Assembly: GCA_944321985.1 (NCBI GenBank)
Contig: CALUNK010000006.1
Location: 1 to 39,093, forward strand
Direction of reading: 5' to 3'
Source of the DNA: Candidatus Methanomethylophilaceae archaeon
GTDB taxonomy: Archaea; Thermoplasmatota; Thermoplasmata; Methanomassiliicoccales; Methanomethylophilaceae
DNA length: 39,093 nt
Part shown: piece by piece, positions 15,886 to 24,557 of the stretch
How the letters are laid out: each line of letters opens with the position of its first letter
Numbering within the stretch: the stretch's first letter is position 1
The notes under the pieces: generated by a model
Database searches by the model: none
What the model was told of the DNA's origin: nothing
The model's input: only the letters and a program-made list of their open reading frames with translations
Position numbers and translations under genes: made by a program

Positions 15886-18149
15886 TAGACACATTCCTTG
15901 AGGTACTCGGATTCGCTCCCGTTAAGGGACACTAGGTGTACGGATTTCCTCGCTCTTGTCAGAGCGACATAGAACAATCTGCGCTCATCCGCCAATTTGT
16001 CCCCGTGTCCGTTCAGCAGGGACTTGATTAGTATGGATTCGCCACGCATGTCAGGGAATCCGCCTGGGCCCCTTTTATTGTTCAATATGAACACATGATC
16101 CGCTTGGATCCCTTTGGAACCATGTATCGTCATGAAGGTTATCTTCCTGTCTGAGTTGGTCCTGGTGACCGTAAAGGTCCTTCCGCCTACGTCGGGCTTC
16201 CATCTGAACCCTCCGTTCTCAAGGGACACGATGTCGTGGCGGAATCTGCTGAGGAATAGGATGCTCTCATTCACGGGAATGCTGTCCACCAGGCGGGCGA
16301 CCGACCTGGCACATGATGCCGGCGAGTTTTCCCGGATGAACACGACATTTGTATCGAAGGACGGGTCTCCTCTCAGGTTCTTGTGTATCTGCCCGGAGGT
16401 CGAGTTCATGAACGCGTTGCTGACGCGGAGGAGCTCTCCGGAGAAACGATACGTTCTCTCTATGCGGCAGGTCTCCGACGGCCCCCAGTACTTTTCGAAG
16501 TCCAGGATGTAGTTCACATCGCTGCCGTTGAAGCGGTATATGCTCTGCCAGTCGTCCCCTACACAGAACAGTTTGAAATCATGTGATTCACGGAGGGATC
16601 TCAGAAGATTGTACCTGGAGCGCGAGATGTCCTGGTACTCATCGACTATGACGTACCTGTATGCGGGAACGTACCCTCCGCTATTCACACGGTCGGATGC
16701 AAGGTTGAGCACGTCCTCGAAATCGATCTCGTCTCTATCCCTGAGTGTTCTCTGGTATGAATTGTAGATGGGTTCCAGCAGTCTCACGACACGTTTCAGG
16801 ACTCTCCTCTCACGGATTCCGGAACCTCCAGACAGGGATTCTTGCAGCGGTTGGCCGTTTTCTTTCACAAGAATCATGGCCGTGGAGAACTCCCTGACGA
16901 CCTTGTCGAGGGCAAATGAGTTCCCGTTGCTGAGCGACGAGAAGATCTCGCTGGGATTTCGCGACCCTACTTTCACTCCTGTGTTTCTAAGCCCTTTTTC
17001 CAGTTCATCCAGAAGGGAATCGTCGGAACGCTGGTAGGAGTATAGTGGGATGAGGGTCGTTCCGTTCTCCGAGTGGGTCCTGGTCTTCCATTCCATTCCT
17101 GCGCGGTACTCGGCGGAGGCATCATTGCCGTGATTGGATTTCATGAACGGTGCGACGTTACCCCGTCTGTCCACTCCGAAGTACTCGATGTACACATTCG
17201 TGTCTCTGATATGGAAATCTGGGTGGTACTGTCCGTATTCTGAGGTGCGCGTGTCTACGGGGTACGGCTCTTCGTAGGCATACGGGATGTCATGCATGTA
17301 GAGCCAGTTCGCTATGTCTGCCTCCCCCAGGCTCTTCACCGTCTTTCCGTCCAGGGTGACGAGGGGATTCTCCTTGATGAACTTCTGATAATCTGTTTCG
17401 TTATCGAAATCATCCTCGTCGAACGCGTACCTGCTGTCGAATGCCATGTATCTGTCCAGATCCCTCAGGTATCTGTCATCGGACATCAGTCCAAGGAGCT
17501 CGTTTCTCACGAAGGACTCCGTGTCGATGCTGGACACTCTGGGGACCTTGCCGTCCGATTCAGCGAGTATCCTCATACCGAGCCTGTGGAACGTGCAGAC
17601 GTCCAGTCTCATGCCCACCTCTTTTAACATCCTGCGGGACAGATCCGAAACTGTCGCATTGGTGAATGATAGGAACAGGATGTCCTCAGGTTCAGCCTTC
17701 TTTGAAAGGATGAGGTATTTGGCAAGTCCAATAATCGTAGTAGTCTTACCAGTTCCAGCACCCGCAAGGACCAGTCTGGTGTGAACATCCTTGGCAATAG
17801 CAGAAGTCTGCTGTGAATCTAAGGGGAAGCCTTCGACGTCACCAATCGTTTCGCTGACCTCAGGGACAAGAGACAATGCCATTTTCTCATTGTGTTCATG
17901 GGATCTTTCAGCAAGACTGTCGTAGTTCGTTCTGAAAGATTTGCAGCTGTCCCTGAGCTGTCTTGATCTGACCCCTATACGAAATAGAATCCCTTTGCTG
18001 ATGGATTCGGCCTGACTCCTGAGATAAGAGTACCGATTAAGTACAGCAACAATGCCTTCAGGTTCAGAGAACCTGTCTTCGGGTATGGATTCGGAAAGAA
18101 TCCTGGAGGCATCATTAAAATCCGTGTTCAGATTCTCTTTCCGATTCAT
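15867..18149 (-). CDS. UvrD/helicase-IV-like protein with inserted nuclease-like domain
   Basis: A 760-residue superfamily 1 helicase. The first 100 residues are helical with no motif. Then come RLVLAGAGTGKTTTII (Walker A, about 125-140), IVDEYQDISRSRYNLL (motif II), FCVGDDWQSIYRFNGSD (III), RTYRFS (IV), ITFMTIHGSKGIQADHVFIL (V) and ERRLFYVALTRAR (VI). Between motifs Ia and II, near residues 275-330, is an insert with IPYAYEEPYP...YHPDFHI...VYIEYFG. It has the D-(x)n-ExFG pattern of the Vsr-like PD-(D/E)XK-type insert seen in helicase IV relatives. It may unwind and nick DNA. Its position between Gabija and a restriction system suggests defence, but a repair role is possible. It ends at TAA. 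Confidence 0.8.
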   Translation of the reverse strand: MNRKENLNTDFNDASRILSESIPEDRFSEPEGIVAVLNRYSYLRSQAESISKGILFRIGVRSRQLRDSCKSFRTNYDSLAERSHEHNEKMALSLVPEVSETIGDVEGFPLDSQQTSAIAKDVHTRLVLAGAGTGKTTTIIGLAKYLILSKKAEPEDILFLSFTNATVSDLSRRMLKEVGMRLDVCTFHRLGMRILAESDGKVPRVSSIDTESFVRNELLGLMSDDRYLRDLDRYMAFDSRYAFDEDDFDNETDYQKFIKENPLVTLDGKTVKSLGEADIANWLYMHDIPYAYEEPYPVDTRTSEYGQYHPDFHIRDTNVYIEYFGVDRRGNVAPFMKSNHGNDASAEYRAGMEWKTRTHSENGTTLIPLYSYQRSDDSLLDELEKGLRNTGVKVGSRNPSEIFSSLSNGNSFALDKVVREFSTAMILVKENGQPLQESLSGGSGIRERRVLKRVVRLLEPIYNSYQRTLRDRDEIDFEDVLNLASDRVNSGGYVPAYRYVIVDEYQDISRSRYNLLRSLRESHDFKLFCVGDDWQSIYRFNGSDVNYILDFEKYWGPSETCRIERTYRFSGELLRVSNAFMNSTSGQIHKNLRGDPSFDTNVVFIRENSPASCARSVARLVDSIPVNESILFLSRFRHDIVSLENGGFRWKPDVGGRTFTVTRTNSDRKITFMTIHGSKGIQADHVFILNNKRGPGGFPDMRGESILIKSLLNGHGDKLADERRLFYVALTRARKSVHLVSLNGSESEYLKECVYYLKVK

Positions 18150-18292
18150 GCAGGAACATGGCAGATGTTCTGTTTGAACATTGTTGAATCTTTCGAATCA
18201 TCAAAGGAGGAATGTTTTCACATTCATGAACGTATCAGTTTTTCATTCATTATTAACATCGAAATGCAACCTATAGAAAGACATCATATTGA

Positions 18293-18522
18293 TTATTGAC
18301 ATACAATAATCAAAGCATCATCCAATTCTCTGTCATTTTTTGATTCCGGTATGAGGAGAATCGCGCCAACGAATGGTAGCAGATGATCATTGCGACTTCC
18401 CACGGTTCGTCTTTGATTGGTATAGGACAAATTACGTCGACCTTCCCTGGGAACAATTTGTATGATTCGAGGTTGTGGATGAGGGCATCTGACATGTGCA
18501 TCTTGTAGGCTTCGAACTCCAA
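18293..18522 (-). pseudogene. Small frameshifted gene
   Basis: From a TTG at 18522 (or ATG at 18501) the frame reads EFEAYKMHMSDALIHN... to WEVAMIICYH. Coding sense then switches near 18385 to PFVGAILLIPESKNDRELDD and ends at TAA 18293-18295. Restoring one C in the ACCATTC run joins the parts into a single protein of about 76 residues. It could be a real small gene with a sequence error, or a relic. No family is recognised. Confidence 0.35.
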
Positions 18523-18993
18523 CGTTTTGATTCAAATTTATCATTCTCTGGATTGATATCTAATTCATGTTTAGGTTTAGTTTCGCATCGGACATCGATA
18601 TTAATAATGAATCTTAGATTAGGAGTCGGACTCGTCAGAGATGATGAGTGTGAAGTTAAGTCTGAGAGGAACAGAATATAATCCACACATCTTGAATCGG
18701 GACTATCTTTTGTTAACAGACATTCAGAAATGTCTAGTTTTATTCGTCATAAGATCAATGTTTTCTGAACGGTTCTGAGATGACTTCCATTGCCATGGTG
18801 TTTCGTATCCAACCCAATAGAACATTTTGAGTTCGATTCATATTTAAAAAAACAAAACACCCTAAAGAAAAACAGAAGTAAATGAAGAATGCCGAATAAG
18901 AAAGTTTGAAAAATGGAACGTTCAGACTGTGTAACAGCCAGGAATAATATTCAACAAAGGGCTTGAGCTGATGTGGATTCGGAGAAGTGTTTC
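18523..18993. other. AT-rich gene-free stretch
   Basis: About 470 nt of AT-rich DNA between the small broken gene and vsr. Open frames are short and without motifs. An RTGATGA-like box near 18638 is followed by CTGA, but no second C'/D pair is seen. The other gap, 18150-18292, also shows nothing. Confidence 0.4.
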
Positions 18994-19028
18994 TTTATAA
19001 TGAATGAGAAATGTGAACGGAGGAAGGG
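18994..19028 (+). promoter_or_regulatory. TATA box and Shine-Dalgarno of vsr
   Basis: CTTTATAA near 18993-19000 would place transcription start near 19022-19026. GGAGGAAGGG at 19019-19028 is a strong ribosome binding site, 6-10 nt before ATG 19034. It decides that start over the ATG at 19004. Confidence 0.5.
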
Positions 19029-19033
19029 TAGCC

Positions 19034-19450
19034 ATGACCATCCACAATCCCGAGCCTACCAGTACGACCACAACGAAGGTTATGAAGGCAAATAAGGGCA
19101 AAGACACTGGACCGGAGAAAACGGTACGCAGGCTTCTTCGCGAGATTGGCTATCCCGGATATCGTCTCAACTGGAAGAAGGTACCAGGCAGGCCTGACAT
19201 CGCATACCCTGGCCGCAAGATAGCGATATTCGTCAATGGTTGTTTCTGGCATCGGTGTCCTCATTGCAACCTCCCGCTACCGAAGTCACATACGGAGTTC
19301 TGGAGGGAGAAGTTCGAGCGGAACGTGGCCAGGGATTGGGAGAAGACGAGGGCTTTGGAGGCCCTCGGTTGGACAGTCATCACAATCTGGGAGTGCGAAC
19401 TGAAGGACCCCGAGGCCGTTAAGGGGCGCCTGTCAGTCCTTCTCTCTTGA
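19034..19450 (+). CDS. vsr: Very-short-patch-repair (Vsr-type) endonuclease
   Basis: A 138-residue protein matching Vsr. TGPEKTVRRLLREIGYPGYRL leads into VPGRPDI (catalytic Asp), IAIFVNGCFWHRCPHC (zinc- and DNA-contacting region), PKSHTEFWREKFERN, and a final strand WTVITIWECEL. Vsr nicks next to T:G mismatches that arise when 5-methylcytosine deaminates, so it pairs naturally with the C5 methyltransferase encoded 1.5 kb away. About 25 residues rich in Thr precede the core. The start at 19034 is set by a strong GGAGG. Its 3' end overlaps the convergent restriction gene by 18 nt. Length is normal. Confidence 0.9.
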   Translation: MTIHNPEPTSTTTTKVMKANKGKDTGPEKTVRRLLREIGYPGYRLNWKKVPGRPDIAYPGRKIAIFVNGCFWHRCPHCNLPLPKSHTEFWREKFERNVARDWEKTRALEALGWTVITIWECELKDPEAVKGRLSVLLS

Positions 19451-20881
19451 CCTCAACCTGTCAAGGCTCTCCTTTATGACCCCTCTGATGTAGTTGTCGT
19501 TGAACCAGAAGCTCCTCTTGGTGTAGTGGCCACCTCTGAACGGATATGTGTCCTCCTTGTTCCGCCCATGTGGTCTCACATGTGCTATGAGGTGGTCGCT
19601 GGCACCGATGAAGTGATCGAAGTCCATCCTGGAGACCTTTGCCTGGGTGTCCTCCCAGACCTTCTGAATGACCTTGAAGTCCTCATCCGGGACGTACCAG
19701 AAGAACGCTCCCCTGAACGTCAGCTCCTTGCGGCCCTCGTTCCTCGGATTCGGTGTGTTGAACTGGAACACGGGGATGAGGAACCCGTGGTCGATCTGGG
19801 AGTAGAAGTCGCTGGTATCCCATGTCTGTTCCACAAGCTCCTCGTACTTGAACGCGGGGAAGGACATACTCTCCTTGGGCTGTCCGTTCAGCTTGATCCT
19901 GGCGGTCTTGATGATGATGCCCGCCTCGTCGAACTCTTTGACGCGCTTCTTGCCGAAAACATCCAGCATCGCCAGCGTCAGGGTGTAGTAGTATTGCTTC
20001 GAAGATTCGTTCAGCTCTATGTCGAGCATCCTCTCTATCTCCTGGCAGGTCTTCCCGACGAACCTGTCGAAGCGGGCCATGACGTATTCCTCGAAAGTCT
20101 GGTCTTCAGACCAGGCGCCCTTGAATATTGTGTCGGAATCATCCTTCTCTTTGACGATGGGAGCCTCTATGAACATCTCGTTCACATCCGGATGGGAGCG
20201 GAACAAGGCTGTCATGAAAGGGGCCTTGAATGAAAGGGACCTCTGCTTGGCGGGCCTGTCCGAGAACGGCTGGGGGCGGTCGTCCTTCCCATGACCGGCG
20301 CCCTTCGTGTTTGCAGCGAGATACTTGGTCTGTCTTTCAGAGAGCAGGTCGGCTTCGCCACGGAGGATGTACCCCTCGATTACCTTCCAATCGTCGAGGA
20401 TAAGACGGAGTTCCTCCTCCGTCGGCTTCCAATCGACGACCTTCAGAATGCGGTACGAGTGGACGTCTGTGTTCTCCTTCCAGTGGTAGAAGACGATTAG
20501 TATATGGGAACCCTTGTCGAGGAATGTTCTGAATCCTTTTTCGGGCACCTCACTATAGTTGATGATGCCCAGGACCATCCTCTCCTTGGATGTCATCCTG
20601 TCCCCTTCGCCCTTCATCGGGGCGACCTTCAGCTCCATGCCAACCTTCCTGAAATCCGGCTCCGGGAGGCTGTTGTTAGGAATGTGGAAGTAGTCCTCCT
20701 CGAGAATCTGTCCGAATTTGCCCTTGGAGTGGGTGTCTCCTATGACAATCTCCCCACCACTGATGAGTTCGTCCAAGGTCTTTCCTGTGAGTTTTCCAGC
20801 ATAACGGAGTATGGATCCAAGGTCCGAGTCATCATATGGTAGCTTCTCGACGGGTTCCTTCTTCGACTCCTCACTGGACAT
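19433..20881 (-). CDS. Sau3AI/MutH-family type II restriction endonuclease
   Basis: A 482-residue protein, close in length to Sau3AI (about 490). After an acidic N-terminus it shows GKFGQILEEDYFHIPNN, then PDFRKVGMELKVAPMK and TSKERMVLGIINY. This is the MutH/Sau3AI catalytic signature, with D and ExK as metal ligands. The C-terminal half (EQTWDTSDFYSQIDHGFLIP, FRGAFFWYVPDEDF) corresponds to the second Sau3AI-like domain, which acts in allosteric loop formation. Sau3AI cuts at GATC, so GATC is the expected site, by inference only. The ATG at 20881 is chosen because upstream codons overlap the divergent promoter. The partner methyltransferase is divergent and vsr convergent. Confidence 0.88.
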   Translation of the reverse strand: MSSEESKKEPVEKLPYDDSDLGSILRYAGKLTGKTLDELISGGEIVIGDTHSKGKFGQILEEDYFHIPNNSLPEPDFRKVGMELKVAPMKGEGDRMTSKERMVLGIINYSEVPEKGFRTFLDKGSHILIVFYHWKENTDVHSYRILKVVDWKPTEEELRLILDDWKVIEGYILRGEADLLSERQTKYLAANTKGAGHGKDDRPQPFSDRPAKQRSLSFKAPFMTALFRSHPDVNEMFIEAPIVKEKDDSDTIFKGAWSEDQTFEEYVMARFDRFVGKTCQEIERMLDIELNESSKQYYYTLTLAMLDVFGKKRVKEFDEAGIIIKTARIKLNGQPKESMSFPAFKYEELVEQTWDTSDFYSQIDHGFLIPVFQFNTPNPRNEGRKELTFRGAFFWYVPDEDFKVIQKVWEDTQAKVSRMDFDHFIGASDHLIAHVRPHGRNKEDTYPFRGGHYTKRSFWFNDNYIRGVIKESLDRLRSREKD

Positions 20882-20911
20882 GGCAATCGGAGGTGGATGG
20901 AGTCGCTCTAA

Positions 20912-20938
20912 GATAATTCGATCGGCAGTTTTAATTAT
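20912..20938. promoter_or_regulatory. Divergent promoters of restriction and methyltransferase genes
   Basis: TTTTAATTAT at 20929-20938 on the plus strand is about 27 nt before the methyltransferase ATG (20961), which should be leaderless. On the minus strand AATTATCT at 20919-20912 is about 34 nt before the endonuclease ATG (20881). The two boxes nearly touch, with a GATC at 20920-20923 between them, so transcription of the two genes may interfere. Confidence 0.5.
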
Positions 20939-20960
20939 CATGAAGATCTCATTCGTCTTG

Positions 20961-22199
20961 ATGGGCGACAAGATTAGGGTAGTGGAGCTGTTCGCGGGGG
21001 TCGGAGGATTCCGCATAGGGCTGGAGAATGCATCGAACAGGTTCGTCACGGTATGGGCGGATCAGTGGGAGCCCGGTAGGAAGGACCAGTTCGCATTCAG
21101 ATGCTACGATACCCACTTTAAGGACTCTGGATCCGTCAACATGAACGAGGATATTGCCGAGGTCTGGAGAGAGGCACCGGAGCATGATTTGTTGGTCGGT
21201 GGGTTCCCTTGTCAGGACTACTCGGTCGCAGCTACGCAGGCCAAGGGCATAGAGGGTAAGAAGGGTGTTCTCTGGTGGAACATCTTCGACATCATTAAGC
21301 TACGGTCCCCGAGGTTCGTTCTTCTGGAGAATGTAGACAGGCTCGTCAGGTCTCCCGCCAGTCAAAGGGGGCGTGATTTCGGCGTCATCCTCCGCTGTCT
21401 GGCAGACGAGGGATATTGCGTGGAATGGCGTGTCATAAACGCCGCCGACTACGGTCTGCAACAGAGGCGTCGTCGCACGTTCATATTCGCATGTAGATCC
21501 ACAGAATCTTTTGCGGAGATATACAAGGACCATGATTGGGAGGGAATTGTCGAGAGAATCGGATTCTTCGCCGAACCGTTCCCCGTCAACCAATTGAAGG
21601 ATGCGAGGAAGGTTGGCGAGTTCTCCATAGATGACTCTCAGTATCCATCCCTCGTGGACGTATCGGACGGGTTCGAGGAAGACTTCTACCATGCAGGGGT
21701 CATGGCGGACCATATGGTCTACACCACGGACGTAGAACCGATTGCCCCAGACATCGTGGTCAACCTCAGGGACATCCTCCAGAAAGATGTGGACGCGAGG
21801 TATTACAGGGTTGACGTATCGAAGTGGGAGTACATGAAGGGGGCGAAGAGGGAGCTCCGTACTAGAAAGGATGGATCCACCTATCATTACACTGAGGGGG
21901 CCATCCCGTTCCCAGACATCTTGGACCGTCCTGGGCGCACGATGCTGACCAGTGAGGGTTCGGTCAATCGTTCTAGTCATCTTATCGAGGATCCCCAGAA
22001 TGGGAAGCTCAGGATTCTAACACCGGTGGAATGCGAACGTCTCAACGGATTTCCAGATAACTGGACCGATACCGGTATGTCTGAACGCCAGAGGTATTTC
22101 ACGATGGGAAACGCACTAGTTGTACCTTTGATAGAGAGGATGGGTAAGAGGATTTGTGAGATATGTGATGACATTACTGTACAAACCCATTTAGATTGA
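20961..22199 (+). CDS. DNA (cytosine-5) methyltransferase
   Basis: A 412-residue C5 methyltransferase that would protect host DNA from the adjacent endonuclease. Motif I is VVELFAGVGGFRIGL (residues 7-21), motif IV GGFPCQDYS with catalytic Cys near 84, motif VI ENVDRL (about 123), motif VIII QQRRRR (about 167-172), motif IX LTPVECERLNGFPDNW, and motif X MGNALVVPLIERMG. The region between VIII and IX (about 180-340) is the target recognition domain. Paired with a Sau3AI-type enzyme, it is expected to make m5C within GATC; this is inference. The open frame extends 50 codons upstream, but the TATA box and conserved start support 20961. It overlaps the convergent AIPR gene by 26 nt. Confidence 0.92.
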   Translation: MGDKIRVVELFAGVGGFRIGLENASNRFVTVWADQWEPGRKDQFAFRCYDTHFKDSGSVNMNEDIAEVWREAPEHDLLVGGFPCQDYSVAATQAKGIEGKKGVLWWNIFDIIKLRSPRFVLLENVDRLVRSPASQRGRDFGVILRCLADEGYCVEWRVINAADYGLQQRRRRTFIFACRSTESFAEIYKDHDWEGIVERIGFFAEPFPVNQLKDARKVGEFSIDDSQYPSLVDVSDGFEEDFYHAGVMADHMVYTTDVEPIAPDIVVNLRDILQKDVDARYYRVDVSKWEYMKGAKRELRTRKDGSTYHYTEGAIPFPDILDRPGRTMLTSEGSVNRSSHLIEDPQNGKLRILTPVECERLNGFPDNWTDTGMSERQRYFTMGNALVVPLIERMGKRICEICDDITVQTHLD

Positions 22200-23973
22200 G
22201 AGGTTTGGTACTACTCACGACGTTCTTACAAGTATCCATTGTTTTGAAATCAATCGGAGCTTTAATCATTTCATTGTAACCCTTGCCAGGATTCGCGTTC
22301 ATCCACAGACTGGCATACATTGAGAGGACCATCAAGTAGTGTTCAACAACTTGGTCGACATCACTCACATCCTTCAACAGATTTGAAATATTGTGAGCAT
22401 TTCCGCTACATTCGTACTTTCCGAAGCAATTAATAAGGAAGAATGGGTTGAATATATTGCCTTTCTTACGTTCCTTTTCCAGTCTCATGAACAATAAGAG
22501 GAGTAGCACCTGGTCATTGGTTGTAATCTCGGAGTCAGTAATGAATGCCAGGGCATTTTTGTTTTGTTGACTGTTACCCTGAAGAAGTTTTGATTTGTTC
22601 TGAACAGCGTCATGAGCATCAGTGAACGATATGAAAATCTGTAATAGTTTTTCAAGGTTGATCATTAAATCGGCCGCTCTTTTGATGTCTCCGATACCAA
22701 ATTTAATCAGCAAAGGTTGACATTCTTTCAATAGTGGAGATGCGCTGTTTTTGTATTCTTCAGTGAACTTGTGATTATCACTTTGTTTGAGACAGACCAG
22801 GAAGCCTTTCCTTTTGAATTCAGTTTGAATACGGACGAATTCTGACGAGAGTGATTCGAATGTTTTAGAATCAATGGAATTCTGTGAATTGTTGAATCTA
22901 ACTATGTTTTGACTCAACTGTTTGAATTCAGCAGTTTGTTTGGGTATCTTCAGAATCTTAATCATGACGTATGTATCAGCGAACTTGCTCTGGATGGCAT
23001 CTTCTGGCAGTTCAGATAGTGTTTCATAGATGGTACTGACAGTCTGACATCCGTTCACAATCTGGGGATTTGTTATTCTAATTGTGGTTGGTTGTCCGGT
23101 TTCGATACTTCCCATATCTTTGACAATCATTGTTATGCCATTATTGTAGTAGAAGAAATTGTGACGATCATCATCATCTAGGAGTGTTTTACGGATTCCT
23201 TTGTTGACAGCCACACGAGATCCAAGGTATTCACGGATATTTGAATCAAAGAGCGGATAGCCTGAGGATTTCGATTCTTTGCAAAGTTGATACAGGTTCA
23301 GTATTGGTGTAAAGACATATCTGGCATCAATTTTCTGCTTCAATCCATATTCCTTGGAATCGATGTTGAGAATTGTACCTTTGTTCTTTGATTCTATATT
23401 AAAGGTCAACCCTTTCTTTTCTTCCAAGGGGAGGTCATAGTACAGTTCCTTTATTTCATCAAGCCAGAAGATGCGCGCGATGTAGTTCTGGTCAGAATGA
23501 GATTCGTTAAATTCTGCTATTGCATCCTCCAATGATTTCTTTTTTGACGCATTGTTTGTAATGTAGAGAGAAAGGTATACAGTAAAATCCTCATCATCTT
23601 TATATTTGTTAAAGATGGTTTGAAGCTCAAGTGAGTGTGAATATGTTCCGTTTTCCAAAGCACCTATTGCACTCACCAAAAAGTTATTTCTGACATAGTT
23701 GAGACTTAGGTCTGAGTTCTCCGAGTAATATTTGTTTTGAATCAGGTAGAGGTCTTTCGTATCCTCATGCCATACATAGCAATCGACGCCCAAATCATTA
23801 TAGTCAATGATAAGGCCTTCAATCAAATCCTCATCAACAGAATATAATTTATCAAGAACCCAGAAATTGAATGCCCATTCAGGTTTATTCATGTTAGGGA
23901 CATATGAGAATTTGGATTGATATCCGAGGATGTCCTCTTGAATCTGACTAATAAAGCTGGGGGCGGAATTCAT
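22174..23973 (-). CDS. AIPR (abortive infection phage resistance) family protein
   Basis: A 599-residue protein. The centre holds the AIPR signature, FFYYNNGITMIVKDM followed by ITNPQIVNGCQTVSTIYE. The N-terminal region has GLIIDYNDLGVDCYVW...DLYLIQNKYY, a D...QxK pattern that resembles a Mrr-like PD-(D/E)XK core. It may therefore cut nucleic acid. AIPR proteins were first linked to lactococcal phage abortive infection; their exact mechanism is not established here. The gene is distinctly AT-rich against its surroundings, which suggests separate acquisition. The ATG at 23973 is 26 nt from a TATA box. It is convergent with the methyltransferase and stands alone. Confidence 0.82.
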   Translation of the reverse strand: MNSAPSFISQIQEDILGYQSKFSYVPNMNKPEWAFNFWVLDKLYSVDEDLIEGLIIDYNDLGVDCYVWHEDTKDLYLIQNKYYSENSDLSLNYVRNNFLVSAIGALENGTYSHSLELQTIFNKYKDDEDFTVYLSLYITNNASKKKSLEDAIAEFNESHSDQNYIARIFWLDEIKELYYDLPLEEKKGLTFNIESKNKGTILNIDSKEYGLKQKIDARYVFTPILNLYQLCKESKSSGYPLFDSNIREYLGSRVAVNKGIRKTLLDDDDRHNFFYYNNGITMIVKDMGSIETGQPTTIRITNPQIVNGCQTVSTIYETLSELPEDAIQSKFADTYVMIKILKIPKQTAEFKQLSQNIVRFNNSQNSIDSKTFESLSSEFVRIQTEFKRKGFLVCLKQSDNHKFTEEYKNSASPLLKECQPLLIKFGIGDIKRAADLMINLEKLLQIFISFTDAHDAVQNKSKLLQGNSQQNKNALAFITDSEITTNDQVLLLLLFMRLEKERKKGNIFNPFFLINCFGKYECSGNAHNISNLLKDVSDVDQVVEHYLMVLSMYASLWMNANPGKGYNEMIKAPIDFKTMDTCKNVVSSTKPLNLNGFVQ

Positions 23974-23994
23974 CAGATATGAAAAGTCATCAAA

Positions 23995-24003
23995 TCATAT
24001 TAG
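23995..24003 (-). promoter_or_regulatory. TATA box of the AIPR gene
   Basis: On the minus strand CTAATATGA is centred 26 nt before ATG 23973, giving a leaderless transcript. Confidence 0.45.
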
Positions 24004-24059
24004 AATATTGACCTTTAATTCGCGTTTTCACTATCTAGTCGGAACGTCGTTATGCATGT

Positions 24060-24071
24060 GGGGGGGGGGGG
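24060..24071 (+). repeat. Poly-G tract (G12)
   Basis: Twelve consecutive G upstream of the AIPR promoter on the opposite strand, about 87 nt before its ATG. It is the second such tract in the island. Confidence 0.85.
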
Positions 24072-24238
24072 AGGTGAGTTCGTATTTCGAACATACACAA
24101 TAATCATGAAGCATATAGTGGTCACAGGTTTACTAGTCTGTTTAAGTAGCGTCCACGAGTCCAATTTGGAGGACACTGTCAATTCACAGGGACAATTCGT
24201 GGTTTAGCTGAGATGGATGACCTATAGAATCATTTCTG

Positions 24239-24385
24239 TTATGCAATGATACTTTCGAGAAAGTTCTCACTTTTTTCGTCAAGGATACATGTGTACAGTG
24301 TTTTCCTAGTTCTGCACATAATTATTGATTGGGTTGTACCTTGACCGAAAGAGACCAATAGGGATGATCGTTCAAAAATATCCAT
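24239..24385 (-). CDS. Possible 48-residue ORF
   Basis: ATG at 24385 to TAA at 24239-24241. The peptide begins MDIFERSSLLVSFGQG and ends DEKSENFLESIIA. Amino-acid composition looks protein-like, but there is no recognisable motif, ribosome site or firm promoter. It could be a fragment of an older gene. Confidence 0.25.
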   Translation of the reverse strand: MDIFERSSLLVSFGQGTTQSIIMCRTRKTLYTCILDEKSENFLESIIA

Positions 24386-24557
24386 AGGTCTGTATGGTGT
24401 ATGAGATGGAGGATTGACCGAGAGGGGCCTATTACTTGCCGAGCTTTATTGAAATTGGAAGAGGGGTGCCATCCCATTAATATCCGTCAAATCGAAGTAA
24501 ATAATATTAGAGGTAGTGTATCTTTGTTCTTTCACGGGAGATGTTATTGGCGGGCAT

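Larger units (their letters stand above)
24004..24557. other. Intergenic stretch between AIPR and the helicase operon
   Basis: About 550 nt of mostly AT-rich DNA. It contains a G12 tract (24060-24071) and one 48-codon minus-strand ORF (listed separately). Plus-strand frames here are short and unconvincing. It may mark a junction between separately acquired modules. Confidence 0.5.

Noticed and set aside
18630-18670. Possible C/D box small RNA (ATGATGA followed by CTGA)
   Set aside because: Only one C and one D-like box are found, with no C'/D' pair at the right spacing.
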